Positions 43,541 through 51,377 of a stretch of DNA of 64,000 bases are shown here, in pieces (position 1 is the stretch's first letter; each line of letters opens with the position of its first letter). The stretch comes from Thermaerobacter sp. PB12/4term (GTDB lineage: Bacteria; Bacillota; Sulfobacillia; Thermaerobacterales; Thermaerobacteraceae), in the NCBI RefSeq assembly GCF_003403315.2, contig NZ_CP048407.1:1736001-1800000 (forward strand), written 5' to 3'. The notes under the pieces were generated by a model. That model worked only from the letters and a program-made list of their open reading frames with translations, was not told where the DNA came from and made no database searches. A program made the translations under genes and the position numbers.

Positions 43541-45547
43541 ATGACAACCCTGCCACCGCCCGGGCAGGCCGCGCTCGTCCGCAGCCTGGTCCGCCCGGGA
43601 TCCTACTTCGACTCCATCACCCTGATGCAGCTGCAGCGGCGCTTGCGGGAGATGCCGGGCATCGAGGAAGCCGGAGCCGTCATGGCCACCGCGGCCAACA
43701 AGCAGCTTCTCGCCATGGCCGGCCTGCTGGACGAGGTGGGGGCCGCCGCGGGTCCCGGCGACCTGGTGGTCGCCGTCCGCGGCGCCGACCCGGACCGGCT
43801 GGAGGCGGCGCTGGGCCAGGTCGACACCCTGCTGGGGCAGCGCCCGGGTGCCTGGGGCGCCGCCGGCCGCCCGGCGCAGGCGGCCGGGTTGGTCCCGCCC
43901 GGCCCGGCGGGGGAGGCCACGGGAGTCATGGCCCGGGAACCCGCCGGCCCGCCGCCCCGCACCCTGCGCCAGGCCGTGGCCCTGCTGCCCGGCGCCAACC
44001 TGGCCCTGATCTCGGTGCCCGGCCGGTTCGCCCGATGGGTGGCGGAAGAGGCGCTGGATCTGGGCCTGCACGTTTTCTGTTTCTCGGACAACGTCCCCCT
44101 GGACGACGAGGTGGCCCTCAAGGCGCAGGCCGCCCGCCGGGGGCTGCTCTTCATGGGCCCCGACTGCGGGACCGCCCTGATCGCGGGGACGGGGTTGGGG
44201 TTCGCCAACGCCGTGCGGCCCGGACCCGTCGGCATCGTCGCCGCCTCGGGCACCGGCCTGCAGGAGGTGGCCTGCCAGCTGGATCGCCTGGGCGTGGGGG
44301 TGCGCCACGCCATCGGCACCGGCGGCCGCGACCTGCACGAGGCGGTGGGCGGTGCCACCTTCCGGGCCGCCGTGGCGGCCCTGGCCCGCGACCCCGGTAC
44401 GCGGCTGATTGTGGCTCTATCTAAACCGCCGTCGCCGGCCGTCAAGCAGCAGGTGCTGGAGGCCCTAGCCACCTGCGGCAAGCCGGTGGTGGTTCACTTC
44501 CTGGGTGAGCCGGACCAGCCCTGCCCCACCCTGGCCGCCACGGCCCGGGCGGCGGCGGCCCTGGCGGCTCAGGACGCCCGGACGCGGGATCCGGCCCCCC
44601 GGGCCGCTGGCGGCTCGACGGAGTCGACCGGATCGCCCGGCGCCGGCCGGCAGGCGGAGATCGAAGCCGGGGAACTGCTGGCCCAGGCCCACCGGCTGGC
44701 CTCCCGGCTCCACCCGGACCAGCGCCGGGTCTGGGGCCTGTACGGCGGCGGAACCCTCTGTTACGAGGGACAAGGGCTGGTGGAGCGGCTGGCCGGGCCC
44801 GTGGCCTCCAACGCCCCTCTCCCCGGCCGGGCCGCCTACCGGCCCGGGGAGCCCGTCCCCGCCACCCACCTGCTGCTGGACCTGGGAGCCGACGAGTTCA
44901 CCGCCGGCCGGCTCCACCCCATGCTGGACGCCGAGACCCGGCTGCGCTACCTGGCCATGGCCGCCCGGGATCCGTCCGTGGCCGTGGTCCTCCTGGATGT
45001 GGTCGTGGGCTACGGCGCCCATCCCGACCCCGCGGGCGAGCTGGCCCCGGCCATCGTGGACGCCCGGGCCGCGGCGGCAGCCTCGGGCCGCCACCTGGTG
45101 GTGGCCGTCGCCCTCTGCGGCACGGGCGCGGATCCCCAGGGCCTGGCGGAACAGGCCCGGCGCCTGGAGGCCGCCGGGGCCGTGGTCCTGCCTTCCCACG
45201 CCGAGGCCGCGCTGCTGGCGGGGTGTGTGGCGGCTCTGGCCGCCGGCAGGGCCATCGATCCGGCCGGCCTGCACCGCTGGCTGGTTCCCCGGGGGGATGC
45301 CGTCCTGCCGGCCGCCGCCGGACCGGGCAAGACCCCGCCCACCGGGACCGCCGCCGGCACCGGGACGGCTGGCGGGGACGACCCCTCCGGCGGCCTGCTG
45401 CAGGGCGTGGTGGCCGTCAACATCGGCGTGCCCCTCTTCGCCGAGAGCCTGGCCCAGCAGCAGGTGCCGGTGGTCCACGTGGACTGGCGCCCGCCGGCCG
45501 GGGGCAACCCGCGGCTGCTGGAAGCGCTGCGGCGACTGCGCAGCTGA
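43541..45547 (+). CDS. fdrA: FdrA family protein, AllF-like oxamate carbamoyltransferase component
   Basis: A 668-residue cytoplasmic protein related to the alpha subunit of succinyl-CoA synthetase. The N-terminus matches FdrA (SLVRPGSYFDSITLMQLQ, MATAANKQLL). A CoA-ligase-like part follows with FCFSDNVPLDDEVALK, GPDCGTALIAGTG, GIVAASGTGLQEV and IGTGGRDL, then a second domain with VWGLYGGGTLCYEGQ. E. coli FdrA (AllF) is needed for phosphorolytic release of carbamoyl phosphate from oxalurate. ATG 43541 is preceded by GGGAGG. The linkers near residues 110-130 and 350-375 are Gly/Pro-rich. It leads an operon with the DUF1116 gene. Confidence 0.9.
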   Translation: MTTLPPPGQAALVRSLVRPGSYFDSITLMQLQRRLREMPGIEEAGAVMATAANKQLLAMAGLLDEVGAAAGPGDLVVAVRGADPDRLEAALGQVDTLLGQRPGAWGAAGRPAQAAGLVPPGPAGEATGVMAREPAGPPPRTLRQAVALLPGANLALISVPGRFARWVAEEALDLGLHVFCFSDNVPLDDEVALKAQAARRGLLFMGPDCGTALIAGTGLGFANAVRPGPVGIVAASGTGLQEVACQLDRLGVGVRHAIGTGGRDLHEAVGGATFRAAVAALARDPGTRLIVALSKPPSPAVKQQVLEALATCGKPVVVHFLGEPDQPCPTLAATARAAAALAAQDARTRDPAPRAAGGSTESTGSPGAGRQAEIEAGELLAQAHRLASRLHPDQRRVWGLYGGGTLCYEGQGLVERLAGPVASNAPLPGRAAYRPGEPVPATHLLLDLGADEFTAGRLHPMLDAETRLRYLAMAARDPSVAVVLLDVVVGYGAHPDPAGELAPAIVDARAAAAASGRHLVVAVALCGTGADPQGLAEQARRLEAAGAVVLPSHAEAALLAGCVAALAAGRAIDPAGLHRWLVPRGDAVLPAAAGPGKTPPTGTAAGTGTAGGDDPSGGLLQGVVAVNIGVPLFAESLAQQQVPVVHVDWRPPAGGNPRLLEALRRLRS

Positions 45548-45674
45548 GGAAGCCGGCCTGCCTGGTGCCGGTTCCCGCCTGCTGCGTTACCGCCGCGAGC
45601 CCCCGGCCGCCGGGGACCGGCCGCCACGGGCGTCCTGGGAACCTGCACGGACAATCCACGGGAAGGTGAGCGCC

Positions 45675-46958
45675 GTGTCGCAGGTCGATACTGCCAATGC
45701 CGAGGCCCTGCGCCGTATCCTGGAGGCTCACCCGGTGCTGGTGGGGGTAGCCCCTGCCGGCCGGGTGGTTCCCGGCCTGACGGAAGGCGTGATCCTCCAC
45801 GCCGGCCCGCCCATCACCTGGGACCGGATGTCAGGCCCCCTGCGCGGTGCCGTGATCGGCGGCATCCTCTTCGAAGGCTGGGCCCGGACGGAGGCCGAGG
45901 CCGTCGCCCTGGCCGAAAGCGGCCAGATCCGCTTCGAGCCCTGCCACCACCACCAGGCGGTAGGGCCCATGGCCGGGGTCACCACCCCCTCCATGCCGGT
46001 GTGGGTGGTAGAAAACCGGACCTTCGGCAACCAGGCCTTCTGCAACCTGAACGAGGGGCTGGGCAAGGTCCTGCGCTACGGGGCCTACGGCGAGGAAGTG
46101 CTCCAGCGCCTCGCCTGGATGCGGGACGTGCTGGGCCCTGCCCTGGCGGCGGCCCTGGAGTCCCTGCCCGGCGGCCTGGACCTCAAGATGCTCATCGCCC
46201 AGGCCCTGCACATGGGGGATGAGGGCCATAACCGCAACAAAGCGGGATCGGCCCTGCTGCTGCGGGCCCTGGCGCCCGCCCTGGCCCGGAGCGCCGGGGC
46301 AGGCCGGCCGGGGCTCGGGGACCGGCTGGCGGAGGTGTTCGACTTTCTGGCTGCCAACGAGATGTTTGCCCTGAACCTGGTGATGGCCGCCTGCAAGGCC
46401 ACCATGGACCCCGCCCACGGCATCCCGGCTTGCTCCCTGGTCACCGCCATGGCCCGGAACGGAACGGACTTCGGCATCCGGGTGAGCGGCCTGGGGGACC
46501 GGTGGTTCACCGCTCCCTCCCGCGTGCCCCGGGGCCTGTACTTCCCGGGCTTCAAGGCCGAGGACGCCAACCCCGACATCGGCGACAGCACCATCACCGA
46601 GACCGCCGGCCTGGGCGGTTTCGCCATGGCCGCCGCGCCGGCCATCGTCCAGTTCGTCGGCGGGAGCCCCCGGGACGCCCTGCAGGCGACCCTGGACATG
46701 TACGCCCTCACCGTTGGGGAAAACCCGGCCTTCGGCATCCCCGTGCTGGACTTCCGGGGCACCCCGACCGGCATCGACATCCGCAAGGTGGTGGAAACGG
46801 GCCTCCTGCCCCGCGTCAACACCGGCATCGCTCACAAGGAGGCAGGGGTCGGCCAGATCGGCGCGGGGCTCGTGGAGCCCCCCATGGAGTGTTTCGAGCA
46901 GGCCCTGCTCGCCCTGGCCGACAGCATCGACCCGGAGTCCCAGGCTACGGGATCCTGA
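45675..46958 (+). CDS. DUF1116 protein, AllG/YlbE-like oxamate carbamoyltransferase component
   Basis: A 427-residue protein of the YlbE/DUF1116 family, always found with FdrA. Characteristic parts: GPPITWDRMSGPLRGAVIGG, FEPCHHHQAVGPMAGVTTPS, HMGDEGHNRNKAGSALLLRA, MARNGTDFGIRVSG, and a C-terminal HKEAGVGQIGAGLV. E. coli AllG acts with AllF and AllH. GTG 45675 is chosen because GGAAGGTGAG ends 4 bases upstream. It converges with the molybdenum hydroxylase operon at a GC hairpin. The exact share of catalysis among the three proteins is not known from sequence. Confidence 0.88.
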   Translation: MSQVDTANAEALRRILEAHPVLVGVAPAGRVVPGLTEGVILHAGPPITWDRMSGPLRGAVIGGILFEGWARTEAEAVALAESGQIRFEPCHHHQAVGPMAGVTTPSMPVWVVENRTFGNQAFCNLNEGLGKVLRYGAYGEEVLQRLAWMRDVLGPALAAALESLPGGLDLKMLIAQALHMGDEGHNRNKAGSALLLRALAPALARSAGAGRPGLGDRLAEVFDFLAANEMFALNLVMAACKATMDPAHGIPACSLVTAMARNGTDFGIRVSGLGDRWFTAPSRVPRGLYFPGFKAEDANPDIGDSTITETAGLGGFAMAAAPAIVQFVGGSPRDALQATLDMYALTVGENPAFGIPVLDFRGTPTGIDIRKVVETGLLPRVNTGIAHKEAGVGQIGAGLVEPPMECFEQALLALADSIDPESQATGS

Positions 46959-47019
46959 CGAATCCCTGGCTGGCTCGGAGGGACCGGCAGGTGAGTCGTC
47001 CGGTGGCGCCGGTACAGCA

Positions 47020-47043
47020 AGGGCGGCCCTGAGGGGCCGCCCT
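47020..47043. terminator. Possible bidirectional terminator hairpin between converging operons
   Basis: AGGGCGGCCC (47020-47029) and GGGCCGCCCT (47034-47043) form a 10-base stem with a TGAG loop, midway between the DUF1116 and coxL-like stops. The following sequence is only weakly T-rich in both directions, so termination strength is uncertain. Confidence 0.5.
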
Positions 47044-47083
47044 CCATGCTCGTCTGGGCAATCTAACATGCGGGTCCGGGCCT

Positions 47084-49435
47084 CTAACCCGCCTGTTCCG
47101 CTGGCGGCCTCTCGGCCCGCGCCTCCCGGATCCGCTCCGCCAGCCAGTTGGGGTCGATGGGCATGTGATCGACCCGGATTCCGAAGGGCTTCAGAGCATC
47201 TTCAATGGCGTCGGCGAACAGGGCCGGCACGGGGATCACCCCCGCCTCCCCCGCGCCCTTGATCCCCAGGGGGTTCAAGGGCGAGGGCGTTTCCACATGG
47301 GCCGTCTCGATGGGCGGGATCTCCGCAGCCGTGGGCAAGAGATAGTCCATGAAGGAGGCGTTGAGCAGCTGGCCGTGCTCGTCGTACATGAGCCGCTCGT
47401 AGAAGCAGCCGCCGATGCCCTGGGCTACGCCCCCGTGGATCTGCCCGTCCAGGACCAGGGGGTTGATCACCTTCCCGCAGTCGTGGACCACCACGTAACG
47501 CAGGAAGCGGGCCATGCCCGTTTCCGGATCGACCTCCACCAGCGCCGCGTGGCAGCCAGCGGCAAAGGTGCCGCGGGGCGGGGCGTAGTAGCCGGCGGCT
47601 TCCAGGCCGGGCCCCTCCCACTCCTCCGGAATGGTCCCCCGCAGGGGGTTGGCGGACCGGGCCACGTCCCCCAGGGCCACGGCCCGCTGGGGCGCCCCCT
47701 TGACCCGCACCTTCCCCTCCGCCAGCTCCAGGTCTTCCGGCCGGCACTCCAGAAGCCCCGCCGCCACCTGGAGGGCCTTCTCCCGGACCTTGACCGCCGC
47801 ATTGTAACAGGCGTTGCCCGCCACCACCGCCCCGCGGCTGGCGAAGGTCCCCGTGCCCCAGCCGAACAGGGCCGTATCGCCGGTCACCACGGTGACGTCC
47901 GACGGATCGACCCCCAGCTGCTCGGCCACGATCTGGGCGAAGGTGGTGGCGTGGCTCTGTCCCTGGGTGCCCACGCCCGTGGCTACGAAGACCTTGCCGC
48001 TGGGTTCCACCGTTACCCGGGCGCCCTCGTAGGGGCCGATGCCCGTCCCCTCCACGTAGAAGGCCACGCCCAGGCCCACGTAGCGGCCCTCGGCCCGATA
48101 CCGCTCCCGGACCTCCGGCCAGCGGTCGTATCCGATGAGCTCCAGGCACTTCTCCAGCACCGCGGGGTAGTTGCCGCTGTCGTAGACCAGGGGCGCGTTG
48201 TCCTGGTAGATCAGGCCCACATCGTAGGGGAACTCGTGGGGCTGGATGAAGTTCCGCCGCCGCACCTCGTTGGGGTCGAGGCCCAGGTGCTCGGCGATGC
48301 GCTTGATCACCCGCTCCATGACGAAGACCCCGTGGGGCCGCCCCGCCCCCCGGTAGGGGCTGGTCTGGGTCTTGTTGGTGTAGACCGCCTTGAACTCGGC
48401 CCGGTAGTGGGGGATCTTGTACGGCCCCGGCAGGGTGCACTCGGCCACGATGGGGATGATCAGGCCGTAGGCGGCATAGGCGCCGCAGTCGTGGAGGAAC
48501 ACGGTCTGGAGGGCCAGGATGCGCCCCTGGTCGTCAAAGCCCACCTCCACGTCGTGGATCTGCAGCCGCTCGTGGTTGGTGGCCACGAAGTGCTCCCGGC
48601 GGTCCTCGATCCACTTGACGGGCCGGCCCAGGCGCATGGCCGCCCAGGGGATCAGCACCTCTTCGGGGTAGAACATCATCACCTTGCAGCCGAAGCCGCC
48701 CCCCACGTCGGGGGCCACCACCCGCACCCGCTGCTGGGGCAGGCCCAGCGTCTCCGCCAGCCCGTTGCGGATGGGAATGGGGGCCTGGGTGGAGTCCCAG
48801 ACCGTCAGGCTGCCTTCCTGGCGATCGAAGTGGGCCACCACGCCCCGGGTTTCCAGAGGGGAGGCGGCCCCCCGCTCCAGGGAAAAGCGGGCCCGGATGA
48901 CGTGGGGCGCCCGGCGAATGGCGGCGGCGAAGTCGCCGCGTTCCTGCACGTAGTGGGCGGCTATGTTGTCCCCCAGTTCCGGGTAGATCAGCGGGGCACC
49001 GGGCCGCGTAGCCTCCTCCAGGTCGACCGCCGCCGGCAGGGGCTCGTACTCCACCTCGATCAGGTCCAGGGCGTCTTCGGCGATGTAGCGGCTCTCCGCC
49101 ACCACCAGAGCCACCGGCTCCCCCACGTGGCGGACCACCCCCGGCGCCAGGGCGTACTGGGTCCGGGCCCGCAGGGTGGGATGGGGGATCAAGAGGGGCA
49201 GGGGCCCGGCCAAAGGCCCCAGGTCCTGGTTCGTCCACACGGCATGGACGCCGGGCAGGGCCCGGGCCCGGGAGGTGTCGATGCGGAGGATCCGGGCGTG
49301 GGCGTGGGGGCTCCGCAGGATGGCCGCGTGCAGCATGCCCGGCAGGTGGACGTCATCGACGTACAGGCCCCGGCCGGTCAGCAGGCGGGGGTCCTCGTTG
49401 CGCGGAACCGGCAGGCCGAAGGAACGGGTGGTCAT
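47084..49435 (-). CDS. Molybdenum hydroxylase large subunit (CoxL/xanthine dehydrogenase family, form II-like)
   Basis: A 783-residue molybdenum-binding subunit of an aldehyde oxidase/xanthine dehydrogenase-type enzyme. It starts RNEDPRLLTGRGLYVDD and has MoCo-binding VVAPDVGGGFGCK, an active-site loop SPYRGAGRPHG instead of the AYXCSFR loop of true CO dehydrogenase, GTQGQSH, and the catalytic Glu in GIKGAGEAGV. ATG 49435 follows the small-subunit stop by one base. The sequence alone does not fix the substrate; nucleobase permease and PucR neighbours point to a purine or similar N-heterocycle. It would need MCD or MPT cofactor. Confidence 0.9.
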   Translation of the reverse strand: MTTRSFGLPVPRNEDPRLLTGRGLYVDDVHLPGMLHAAILRSPHAHARILRIDTSRARALPGVHAVWTNQDLGPLAGPLPLLIPHPTLRARTQYALAPGVVRHVGEPVALVVAESRYIAEDALDLIEVEYEPLPAAVDLEEATRPGAPLIYPELGDNIAAHYVQERGDFAAAIRRAPHVIRARFSLERGAASPLETRGVVAHFDRQEGSLTVWDSTQAPIPIRNGLAETLGLPQQRVRVVAPDVGGGFGCKVMMFYPEEVLIPWAAMRLGRPVKWIEDRREHFVATNHERLQIHDVEVGFDDQGRILALQTVFLHDCGAYAAYGLIIPIVAECTLPGPYKIPHYRAEFKAVYTNKTQTSPYRGAGRPHGVFVMERVIKRIAEHLGLDPNEVRRRNFIQPHEFPYDVGLIYQDNAPLVYDSGNYPAVLEKCLELIGYDRWPEVRERYRAEGRYVGLGVAFYVEGTGIGPYEGARVTVEPSGKVFVATGVGTQGQSHATTFAQIVAEQLGVDPSDVTVVTGDTALFGWGTGTFASRGAVVAGNACYNAAVKVREKALQVAAGLLECRPEDLELAEGKVRVKGAPQRAVALGDVARSANPLRGTIPEEWEGPGLEAAGYYAPPRGTFAAGCHAALVEVDPETGMARFLRYVVVHDCGKVINPLVLDGQIHGGVAQGIGGCFYERLMYDEHGQLLNASFMDYLLPTAAEIPPIETAHVETPSPLNPLGIKGAGEAGVIPVPALFADAIEDALKPFGIRVDHMPIDPNWLAERIREARAERPPAEQAG

Positions 49436-49436
49436 C

Positions 49437-50219
49437 TCAGGCGCCCTCCCCTCCCGCGGGCTGGTGCCGCGGCACCGCGGGCACCCCGGTCTCCGCCAGC
49501 AGGCGGGCCGCCCTCTTGACGGCCGCCACGATGTGCTGGTAGCCCGTGCACCGGCACAGGTTGCCCGACAAGGCCTCGCGGATGGCCGCCTCATCGGGGT
49601 CGGGGTCCGGGTGGTCGCGGAGGAACGCGGCCACCGTCAGCAAAAACCCCGGCGTGCAGAACCCGCATTGCAGGCCGTGGGTCTCGCGGAATGCCTCCTG
49701 GACGGGGTGCAGCCTTCCGCCGGGGGAGGCCAGGCCCTCCACGGTGGTCAGGTGGGCGCCGTCGGCCTGGACGGCCAGCAGCAGGCACGACCGCACGGGC
49801 TCCCCGTCCCAGAGCACGGTGCAGGCGCCGCAAACCCCGTGCTCGCAGCCCACGTGGGTGCCGGTCAGCTCCAGCTCGTGGCGGAGGAAGTCGGCCAGGA
49901 GCATCCGCACCGGCACCTGCCGCCGGTAGCGGATCCCGTTGACCCAGACGGTGATCTCCCGCCGGGGTTCGGCGGCCTCCAGGGCCCCGGAGGACTGCGC
50001 CCTGCCGGCTGCAGCCGCCGGCGAGCCGGGTTCCACCTCCCGGACGCCCCCTTCTCCCGCCGCCCGCTCCAGCCCGCCAGGGGCCTGCCCCGGCCGGCCC
50101 CCCGCGTCCGGCCGGGCCTCCGCCGGGCCCGCCGGCTGCCGCGCGGCGCCCGCCGGGTCCATCGCCGCGTGATGCGGCGCCGGTTCGCCGGTCCCGAAAC
50201 CGTACCGTTCTGCCGTCAC
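49437..50219 (-). CDS. Molybdenum hydroxylase 2Fe-2S subunit (CoxS type) with N-terminal extension
   Basis: A 260-residue electron-transfer subunit with two [2Fe-2S] clusters: CEHGVCGAC with a following Cys (VRSCLLL), and CGFCTPG with NLCRCTGYQ. The core begins only at about residue 88 (REITVWVNGIRYRR); the first 87 residues are Ala/Pro/Gly-rich. GTG 50219 overlaps the FAD-subunit stop as GTGA, so this upstream start looks real and the extension is likely made. Typical CoxS proteins are about 160 residues. It shuttles electrons from the Mo site to FAD. Confidence 0.9.
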   Translation of the reverse strand: MTAERYGFGTGEPAPHHAAMDPAGAARQPAGPAEARPDAGGRPGQAPGGLERAAGEGGVREVEPGSPAAAAGRAQSSGALEAAEPRREITVWVNGIRYRRQVPVRMLLADFLRHELELTGTHVGCEHGVCGACTVLWDGEPVRSCLLLAVQADGAHLTTVEGLASPGGRLHPVQEAFRETHGLQCGFCTPGFLLTVAAFLRDHPDPDPDEAAIREALSGNLCRCTGYQHIVAAVKRAARLLAETGVPAVPRHQPAGGEGA

Positions 50220-51112
50220 CGGCCCTCACCTCCGCCGCTCGCCGGCACCACGGCCCGCCGGGCCGCCTGATCCAGGGCCCGGCGCGCCAGCACACCCGCC
50301 AGCTGGCGCCGGTAAGCGGAGCTGGCGTGCAGGTCCGAATCGGGTTCGACCTCGTCTTCCACCAGGGCGGCCGCCTCCTTCCAGGTGGCCTCCCCGGGTT
50401 CCCGGCCGGCCAGGAAGGCCTCGGCCCCGCGGGCCCGGCAGGGGACCGGTCCTACCCCCGCCAGGCCGAGCCGGGCCCGGGCGATCCGGCCCTGGGCGTC
50501 GAGTTCCACCACCGCCGCCACCGCGGCCAGGGCAAAGTCGCCGTGCCGGCGGGCCACCTCCACGAAGGCCCAACCGGCGCCCGGCGGCAGGTGGGGCAGC
50601 CCGGCACCCACCAAAAGCTCGGTGGGCTCCAGGGTGGTGGTGAAGTAGGTCAGGAAGAACTCGGCCGCCGGCACCTCCCGCTCGCCTTGCGGCCCCCGGG
50701 CTCGCACCACGCCGTCCAGGGCCACCCAGACCGCAGGAATCTCGGCGGCCGGGTCGGCGTGGGCCAGGCTGCCGCACAGGGTGCCCCGCTGGCGGATGGC
50801 CGGATGGCCGACCCAGCCCATGGCCTCGGCCAGGAGCGGGCAGTGGCGGCGCACCAGCTCCGACCGCTCCACCTGCCGGTGCCGAACCAGGGCCCCGACC
50901 TCCAGCCGGTCGCCGGCCAGGGTCAGGGAGTCGAGCCCCGGGATGCGGTTGATGTCGATCAGCGCCGCGGGCCGGGCCAGGCGGAAATTCAGGAGGGGAA
51001 TCAGCGACTGCCCCCCCGCCAGGATCTTGGCCTCACCCCCGTACCGGCCCAGCAGTTCCACGGCTTCGTCCAGCGACCGGGGGTCGTGATAAGCAAACCG
51101 CGGCGGCTTCAT
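50216..51112 (-). CDS. Molybdenum hydroxylase FAD subunit (CoxM type)
   Basis: A 298-residue FAD-binding subunit. The two FAD motifs are present: AGGQSLIPLLNFRLARP near residue 32 and QRGTLCGSLAHADPAAE near residue 108. YFTTTLEPTELLVGAGLP and the C-terminal CO_deh_flav_C domain follow. ATG 51112 is preceded by AGAGGGAC. It is first of the M-S-L operon and divergent from pucR. No XdhC-like or MocA-like maturation gene is in the window. Confidence 0.92.
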   Translation of the reverse strand: MKPPRFAYHDPRSLDEAVELLGRYGGEAKILAGGQSLIPLLNFRLARPAALIDINRIPGLDSLTLAGDRLEVGALVRHRQVERSELVRRHCPLLAEAMGWVGHPAIRQRGTLCGSLAHADPAAEIPAVWVALDGVVRARGPQGEREVPAAEFFLTYFTTTLEPTELLVGAGLPHLPPGAGWAFVEVARRHGDFALAAVAAVVELDAQGRIARARLGLAGVGPVPCRARGAEAFLAGREPGEATWKEAAALVEDEVEPDSDLHASSAYRRQLAGVLARRALDQAARRAVVPASGGGEGR

Positions 51113-51377
51113 GGCACGTCCCTCTTTCTCCCGCCCATGGCCGGGCGCGTTCCCGGCCCCTCAGGGTACCGGAGGGTTCGTCCCGCCGGGCGGTCGCCCC
51201 TTTGGTGGGTTTTCCTAAAGACCCTTGAGGAGAGTTAGCGATTTTTTACGAGAACGCCGGGCTTCATGGCAGGAACCCGCCGGTCGCCGGGCCAATGACC
51301 CTCTTCATGCGGGGAAGCCCGCTTTAGGCAGGGCAAGCCGCTTCATCCGAGGTAAGCCGCCTGGGGGAGGGGTGCGG

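Noticed and set aside
51202-51220. Fourth copy of the TTGTG-N7-CACAA operator in front of pucR
   Set aside because: TTTGGTGGGTTTTCCTAAA is only a loose palindrome and shares too few positions with the other three sites to be grouped with them.
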